A DNA stretch of 64,000 nucleotides from Collinsella sp. UBA6357 (GTDB lineage Bacteria > Actinomycetota > Coriobacteriia > Coriobacteriales > Coriobacteriaceae), in contig DJRP01000016.1 in assembly GCA_002437815.1 (NCBI GenBank), positions 47,647 to 111,646 on the forward strand, written 5' to 3'. Positions 59,415 through 64,000 of this stretch are shown here, one piece after another. How positions within the stretch are numbered: position 1 is the stretch's first letter; each line of letters opens with the position of its first letter. The notes beneath the pieces are model-generated. The model worked only from the letters and a program-made list of their open reading frames with translations. It was not told the DNA's origin and made no database searches. Made by a program: the position numbers and the translations under genes.

Positions 59415-60728
59415 ATGCAGGCACAAAAGGCGGAGGGAACCCGCGACCTTATCGGCGCCGAGATGCGCGCCTGGCAAAAGATGCAGCAGATTGCGGCCGG
59501 CGTGTTCGAGCCGTTTGGCTTCAGGCCCATCGAGACCCCGGCGATCGAGCAGGTCGATGTCTTTGTCCATGGTATCGGCCAGTCGACCGACGTCGTTCGC
59601 AAGGAGATGTTCCGCGTGTTCTCGGGCGCCAACCTGGAGCGCGTCTTCACGGAGGGCACCGACACCAAGCTCAAGCCCAAGCAGCGCCTGGCCCTGCGCC
59701 CCGAGGGCACGGCCGGCGTCGTGCGTGCCGTGGTCGAGAACAATCTGGTGCCTCAGGGTTCAACGCCATTCAAGGCGTACTATGCCGAGGCCATGTTTCG
59801 CGGCGAGCGTCCGCAGAAGGGGCGTCTGCGCCAGTTTCACCAGGTGGGCATCGAGTGGTTGGGCGCACCCGACCCAGCGGCCGACGCCGAGTGCATCATC
59901 ATGCTCATGGAGTTCTACAAGCGTCTGGGCTTCGATCTTTCCAAGCTCCGCCTGCTCATTAACTCGATGGGCGACCCGCAGTGCCGCCCAGCCTATCGTG
60001 AGCAGGTCAAGCAGTTTATCCTCGATCACGCGGACGAGATGTGCGACGAGTGCCGCGAGCGCGCCGAGCTCAACCCGCTGCGCGCGTTCGACTGCAAGAA
60101 CGACCATTGCCGCGAGATCATGGCGGACGCCCCGCTTATGGGCGATAACCTGTGCGACGAGTGCCGCGAGCACTACGAGCAGGTCAAGCGCTACCTTGAC
60201 GCCGCGGGCATCGAGTATGTCGAGGACCCGACGCTCGTGCGCGGCCTGGACTACTACACGCGCACGGTCTTCGAGGTCGAGGCTCCGGGCGCCGGCGTGG
60301 GCTCGATCGGCGGCGGCGGTCGCTACGACGGGCTCGTCGAGCTCGAGGGCGGCAAGCCCACGGCCGGCGTGGGCTTCGCGGTGGGCTTCGAGCGGGCGCT
60401 CCTGGCGCTCCAGGCTTTCGGCGGTGACCTGGGTGCCGAGGAGGCGCCGTGTGTCTACGTGGCCAACGCCGGACGCGACCTGCGCGAGAACGTCTTTGCC
60501 ATCACGCAGCAGCTCCGCGCGGCCGGTATCGTGACCGAGGCCGACTATCAGGGCCGCTCGCTCAAGGCTCAGTTCAAGCAGGCCGACAAGGTGGGCGCCA
60601 AGCTCATTCTGGTGCTTGGCGGCGACGAGCTTGCGGCAGGTAAGGTCAAGGTCCGCGACATGCAGACCCATGACGAGACCCTCGCAGATCTTGCCGATGT
60701 GGTCGAGGCGGTCAAGGCACGTCTGTAA
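59415..60728 (+). CDS. hisS: Histidyl-tRNA synthetase
   Basis: Class II synthetase of 437 residues. It has AEGTRDLIG at the start (motif 1 region), LALRPEGTAGVVRAV (motif 2), FRGERPQKGRLRQFHQVGIE, LVRGLDYYTRTVFE (His-A region), SIGGGGRYDGL, and a C-terminal anticodon domain ending DMQTHDETLAD. Several cysteines (CDECRERAEL, CDECREHYEQ) form a possible zinc pair around residues 205-260. AAAGG lies before the ATG; an upstream ATG 59388 would fall on the palindrome. Confidence 0.95.
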   Translation: MQAQKAEGTRDLIGAEMRAWQKMQQIAAGVFEPFGFRPIETPAIEQVDVFVHGIGQSTDVVRKEMFRVFSGANLERVFTEGTDTKLKPKQRLALRPEGTAGVVRAVVENNLVPQGSTPFKAYYAEAMFRGERPQKGRLRQFHQVGIEWLGAPDPAADAECIIMLMEFYKRLGFDLSKLRLLINSMGDPQCRPAYREQVKQFILDHADEMCDECRERAELNPLRAFDCKNDHCREIMADAPLMGDNLCDECREHYEQVKRYLDAAGIEYVEDPTLVRGLDYYTRTVFEVEAPGAGVGSIGGGGRYDGLVELEGGKPTAGVGFAVGFERALLALQAFGGDLGAEEAPCVYVANAGRDLRENVFAITQQLRAAGIVTEADYQGRSLKAQFKQADKVGAKLILVLGGDELAAGKVKVRDMQTHDETLADLADVVEAVKARL

Positions 60729-60771
60729 GGGGTAACGTTTACCATCTGCGTCGTGTTTGAAAGATATGTTT

Positions 60772-60809
60772 CGGGGGTGTTTCGCAAATCTGCGAGACAC
60801 CCCCGTTTT
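60772..60809 (+). terminator. hisS terminator
   Basis: CGGGGGTGTTTCGCA pairs with TGCGAGACACCCCCG (one mismatch) and is followed by TTTT. Confidence 0.88.
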
Positions 60810-60886
60810 GTATATGCCGCCTACCGAGAAATACGACCATTAGGGCGCAAAACACTTGCAATGCAGAAAATACTTTTGTGAGCTAA

Positions 60887-60941
60887 AGCGCATTCAGGGC
60901 CGCATGGGTAAATCGAGTGCCTATAATGAATAGCGCATTCA
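60887..60941 (+). promoter_or_regulatory. Candidate ppc promoter with flanking direct repeats
   Basis: TATAAT at 60922-60927 lies between two copies of AGCGCATTCA (60887-60896 and 60932-60941), 45 bp apart. No -35 is clear. The repeats could be activator or repressor sites. Confidence 0.45.
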
Positions 60942-60969
60942 ACGTGATGTAGGAGGAATGGGAGGAAGC

Positions 60970-63786
60970 GTGGCTGATAACCTAAGCAACCAGTCCGCAC
61001 CCGGGGTAGCGGCGCGCGTCGCCACCGCCGTGGTCAACCGCTTCGTCAACCGAATCGGATCGAACAGCGGGGACAAGGAGCGTCTCGCCGAGATCGAGAT
61101 TCCCGAGGAGTTGCGTGACAACCTGGCGCTGTTCCTGCGCCTGGAGCGCAAGGTCCTCAACGAGTACGACCCCGAGATCGCGGATCTGTTCGACAAGATC
61201 CTCTCGGCCGAGATCGACGCCAACGCCGGCAACCCCGGCACCAGGGCCGCCGACGAGGCCGTCGACGACGAGGGCGTTCCCACGACCGACGAGTCCACGG
61301 CCGTCGCGTTCCGCGAGGTCGTGAGCCTCATCGACAGCCTGCCGCTCGACAAGCAGCAAGTCATCGTACGCGCTTTCACGAGCTTTTTCCATCTTGCCAA
61401 CCTCTCCGAGGAGAACTACCGCGTGGCGACCCTGCGCGAGCGCGAGGCCGGCGCGTCGACCGAGACCGAGGTCGATCCCGCCAACGAGCTCACCGTCGCC
61501 TACAACCAGCTGGTAGGGGAGCTCGGTACCGAGGGCGCCAACGAACTGCTCGACAAGCTCGAGTTCCATCCCGTCTTTACCGCTCATCCCACCGAGGCGC
61601 GCCGCAAGGCCGTCGAGGGCAAGATCCGCCGCATCGCCGACCTGCTCGACGAGCGCCCGCGTCTGGGCGGCTCCGACCTGGTCGAGAACGAGCGCCATAT
61701 GCTCCAGGAGATCGACGCCCTTGTGCGTACGAGCCCCATCGCGCTCAAGAAGCCCACGCCTGTCGAGGAAGCCGATACGATCATCGACATCTTCGACCAC
61801 ACGCTGTTCGATGTGATTCCCGTTATCTATCGTCGCTTCGACGACTGGGTGCTTGGTGACAAGGCCGGCACCGTGCCGCCGCTCTGCCCGGCGTTCTTCC
61901 ATCCCGGTAGCTGGATCGGCTCCGACCGCGACGGCAACCCCAACGTCACCGCCAAGGTGAGCCGCGAGGTCGCAAACAAGTACTTTACGCATATGGTCTC
62001 CAAGCTCGAGGAGAAGTGTCGCCGCGTTGGCCGCAATCTTACGCTCGAGGCCACCTACAGCAAGCCCTCGCCCGAGCTCATGAACCTGTGGAACCATCAG
62101 GTCGAGATGAGCACCGCCTATACGAGCCGCGCCGAGCTCATCTCCGAGCACGAGCCGCATCGCGCCGTCATGCTCGTCATGGCCGATCGCCTGAACGCCA
62201 CGGTGCGTCGCGTGGCCGACACCATGTACCACAGCGCTGATGAGTTCCTCGAGGACCTGCGTATCGTGCAGCGTTCCCTTGCCGCCTGCGGTGCCGTCCG
62301 CGCCGCCTATGGCCCCGTTCAGACCATCATCTGGCAGGTCGAGTCCTTCGGCTTCCATATGGTCGAGATGGAGTTCCGTCAGCACTCCATCGTCCATGAG
62401 CGCGCGCTCAAGGACATCCACGAGCACGGTATCCACGGTGAACTGCAGCCCATGACTCGCGAGGTCATCGATACCTTCCGCGCGATCGGTTCGATCCAAA
62501 AGCGCTACGGCAAGAAGATGGCCCATCGCTACATCATCTCCTTCACCAAGAGCGCCCAGAACATTGCGGACGTCTTCGAGCTTGCACACCTCTCGTTTGC
62601 ACACGAGGAGGACGTGCCAGAGCTCGACGTGATCCCGCTGTTCGAGCAGCTCGAGGACCTCGAGGGTTGCATCGACGTCCTCGACCAGGTGCTCACGCTG
62701 CCCGTCGTGCAAAAGCGTCTCGCCCAGACCAACCGCCGCATGGAGGTCATGCTCGGCTACTCCGACTCCTCCAAGGACGCCGGCCCCACCACGGCCATGC
62801 TTGCCCTGCACTCCGCGCAGGAGCGCATTGCCAAGTGGGCCGAGAAGAACAACATCGACCTCGTGCTCATGCATGGCCGCGGCGGCGCCGTGGGCCGTGG
62901 CGGCGGTCCGGCCAACAAGGCCGTGCTGGCGCAGCCCAAGGGCTCGGTCAACTGCTTCTTCAAGCTCACCGAGCAGGGCGAGGTCATCTTCGCCCGCTAC
63001 GGCAACCGCACGCTCGCCCAGCGCCACGTTGAGTCCGTCGCCGCGGCGACGCTGCTCCAGTCCGCGCCGAGCGTCGAGAAGATCAACACCGAGACCACCC
63101 ATAAGTACTGGGATATGGCTGAGCAGCTCAACGAGGCCAGCCACCAGCGTTACCTCGACCTGCTGCAGAGCGACGACTTCACGCCGTGGTTCAGCTGGGT
63201 CACCCCGCTGACCGAGGTCGGCCTGCTGCCGATCGGCTCGCGTCCGGCCAAGCGCGGCCTGGGCGCCAAGTCCCTCGACGACCTGCGCACCATCCCCTGG
63301 ATCTTCTCCTGGAGCCAGGCGCGCATCAACCTCGCCGCTTGGTACGGCCTGGGCACCGCTTGCGAGAAGTTCGGCGACCTTGAGCAGCTGCAGGCCGCCT
63401 ACAAGGAGTGGCCGTTCTTCCGCACGTTCATCGACAACATCGAGATGTCGATCGCCAAGACGGATCAGCGCATCGCCAAGATGTACCTGCATCTGGGCGA
63501 CCGTCAGGACCTCTCCGAGAAGGTCTTCACCGAGATGCAGCTCACCCGCAAGTGGGTACTTGCCATCGTCGGCGACGAATGGCCGCTGCAGCACCGTCGT
63601 GTGCTCGGCTGCGCCGTCCGTGTGCGTAACCCCTATGTCGATGCGTTGTCCATCGCGCAGGTACGCGCCCTGCGTGAGGTGCGTATGAACCAGGACGAGA
63701 TGGCTGAGGAGAAGAAGGCCGAGTACATGAGCCTGATTCTCTCGACCGTGACCGGCGTCTCGGCAGGTCTCCAGAACACGGGGTAA
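60970..63786 (+). CDS. ppc: Phosphoenolpyruvate carboxylase
   Basis: Anaplerotic enzyme: PEP plus bicarbonate to oxaloacetate plus phosphate. About 938 residues, normal size, with FTAHPTEARRKAV (catalytic His), SWIGSDRDGNPNVTAKV, GYSDSSKDAGPTTAML, LMHGRGGAVGRGGGP, and the C-terminal GVSAGLQNTG. GTG 60970 is preceded by GGAGG at 4 nt. ATG 60958 is an alternative but lies 1 nt from AGGAGG, which is too close. Competes with pyruvate kinase for PEP. Confidence 0.95.
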   Translation: MADNLSNQSAPGVAARVATAVVNRFVNRIGSNSGDKERLAEIEIPEELRDNLALFLRLERKVLNEYDPEIADLFDKILSAEIDANAGNPGTRAADEAVDDEGVPTTDESTAVAFREVVSLIDSLPLDKQQVIVRAFTSFFHLANLSEENYRVATLREREAGASTETEVDPANELTVAYNQLVGELGTEGANELLDKLEFHPVFTAHPTEARRKAVEGKIRRIADLLDERPRLGGSDLVENERHMLQEIDALVRTSPIALKKPTPVEEADTIIDIFDHTLFDVIPVIYRRFDDWVLGDKAGTVPPLCPAFFHPGSWIGSDRDGNPNVTAKVSREVANKYFTHMVSKLEEKCRRVGRNLTLEATYSKPSPELMNLWNHQVEMSTAYTSRAELISEHEPHRAVMLVMADRLNATVRRVADTMYHSADEFLEDLRIVQRSLAACGAVRAAYGPVQTIIWQVESFGFHMVEMEFRQHSIVHERALKDIHEHGIHGELQPMTREVIDTFRAIGSIQKRYGKKMAHRYIISFTKSAQNIADVFELAHLSFAHEEDVPELDVIPLFEQLEDLEGCIDVLDQVLTLPVVQKRLAQTNRRMEVMLGYSDSSKDAGPTTAMLALHSAQERIAKWAEKNNIDLVLMHGRGGAVGRGGGPANKAVLAQPKGSVNCFFKLTEQGEVIFARYGNRTLAQRHVESVAAATLLQSAPSVEKINTETTHKYWDMAEQLNEASHQRYLDLLQSDDFTPWFSWVTPLTEVGLLPIGSRPAKRGLGAKSLDDLRTIPWIFSWSQARINLAAWYGLGTACEKFGDLEQLQAAYKEWPFFRTFIDNIEMSIAKTDQRIAKMYLHLGDRQDLSEKVFTEMQLTRKWVLAIVGDEWPLQHRRVLGCAVRVRNPYVDALSIAQVRALREVRMNQDEMAEEKKAEYMSLILSTVTGVSAGLQNTG

Positions 63787-63810
63787 TAGAAAGCCGCTGT
63801 GGCGACTGTC

Positions 63811-63937
63811 GGCCCGGCCTGGACATTCCCCTAAAAACGTCCTCGCGCATGAAAGCCCCTCGGCCTGCTCCTTCGGAGCTTGGGCCGAGGGGCTTTCGCG
63901 CTGCGGAATGTTTTTAGGGGAATGTCCAGGCCGGGCC
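63811..63937. repeat. Nested palindrome after ppc
   Basis: Outer perfect 28-bp arms (63811-63838 and 63910-63937, GGCCCGGCCTGGACATTCCC at the 5' end) enclose a perfect 15-bp stem GAAAGCCCCTCGGCC/GGCCGAGGGGCTTTC (63851-63865, 63883-63897), which itself holds CTCC-TTC-GGAG. The inner stem has terminator form. It lies 24 nt after the ppc stop. Confidence 0.9.
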
Positions 63938-63963
63938 TTCTGTTCCTCGGGCTTTCGGGCGGA

Positions 63964-64000
63964 TTACAGCTGGGAAGAGGTAGTGTCGAGAAAGTTGGTG
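63964..64000 (-). CDS. Possible C-terminal end of a minus-strand gene (partial)
   Basis: On the minus strand the last bases read TNFLDTTSSQL then TAA. If real, it is the last 11-12 codons of a gene convergent with ppc, with the nested palindrome as shared 3' end. The piece is too short for identification. Confidence 0.3.
   Translation of the reverse strand, partial: TNFLDTTSSQL

Overview
The window is about 60% GC, densely coded, and reads as a chromosome segment of a Gram-positive actinobacterium of the class Coriobacteriia. A Collinsella-like gut species is the best guess. That guess rests on the mix of high GC with Firmicutes-style features: a transcriptional T-box before pheST, a VanR/VanS-like pair, a CpsB/Wzz/Wze exopolysaccharide control trio, and a monoderm-type Tad pilus locus without a secretin. 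The genus is inferred, not shown.

Layout. 1-5.8 kb: tail of an EamA transporter, a DUF4012 membrane protein, glmM, and a convergent M32 carboxypeptidase. 5.8-12.1 kb: T-box leader, pheS-pheT, a zinc-dependent phospholipase C-like protein, and a lower-GC gene with a PD-(D/E)XK-type domain. 12.5-17.1 kb: pyk, divergent from a calcium-type P-ATPase whose leader can form a hairpin over its ribosome binding site. 17.3-19.6 kb: an AT-richer island with a small membrane protein, a secreted peptide and a thioredoxin-like protein, divergent from a DUF2975/XRE pair. 19.6-20.8 kb: rsgA. 21.0-30.6 kb: a twelve-gene Tad/Flp pilus operon with almost every junction overlapping (SAF/CpaB, CpaE, CpaF, TadB, TadC, two Flp-like pilins, an unknown membrane protein, two TadE-like proteins, a TadG-like protein, a DUF192 protein). 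30.7 kb: tRNA-Phe with an acceptor-stem mismatch.

31-36.7 kb: a GH5-like protein lacking the acid/base glutamate, then the translation and RNA cluster rsmI, metG, ksgA, tatD. 37-43.5 kb: a D-Ala-D-Ala carboxypeptidase divergent from a VanR/VanS-like system, then a lone pstB joined to a PhoB/PhoR-like pair. 43.7-45.8 kb: chain-length regulator, tyrosine kinase and PHP phosphatase of exopolysaccharide control, with no glycosyltransferases beside them. 45.8-63.8 kb: GNAT, htpG, an AraC regulator, two large YhgE/Pip proteins, an EamA transporter, an M20 amidohydrolase with an MFS carrier, hisS and ppc.

The most unusual recurring signal is non-coding. At least seven intergenic regions hold long inverted repeats with arms of 19-36 bp. 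Three of these enclose a separate inner terminator-type hairpin, forming nested palindromes. They lie at 3' gene ends, and their arms show no sequence shared between sites.
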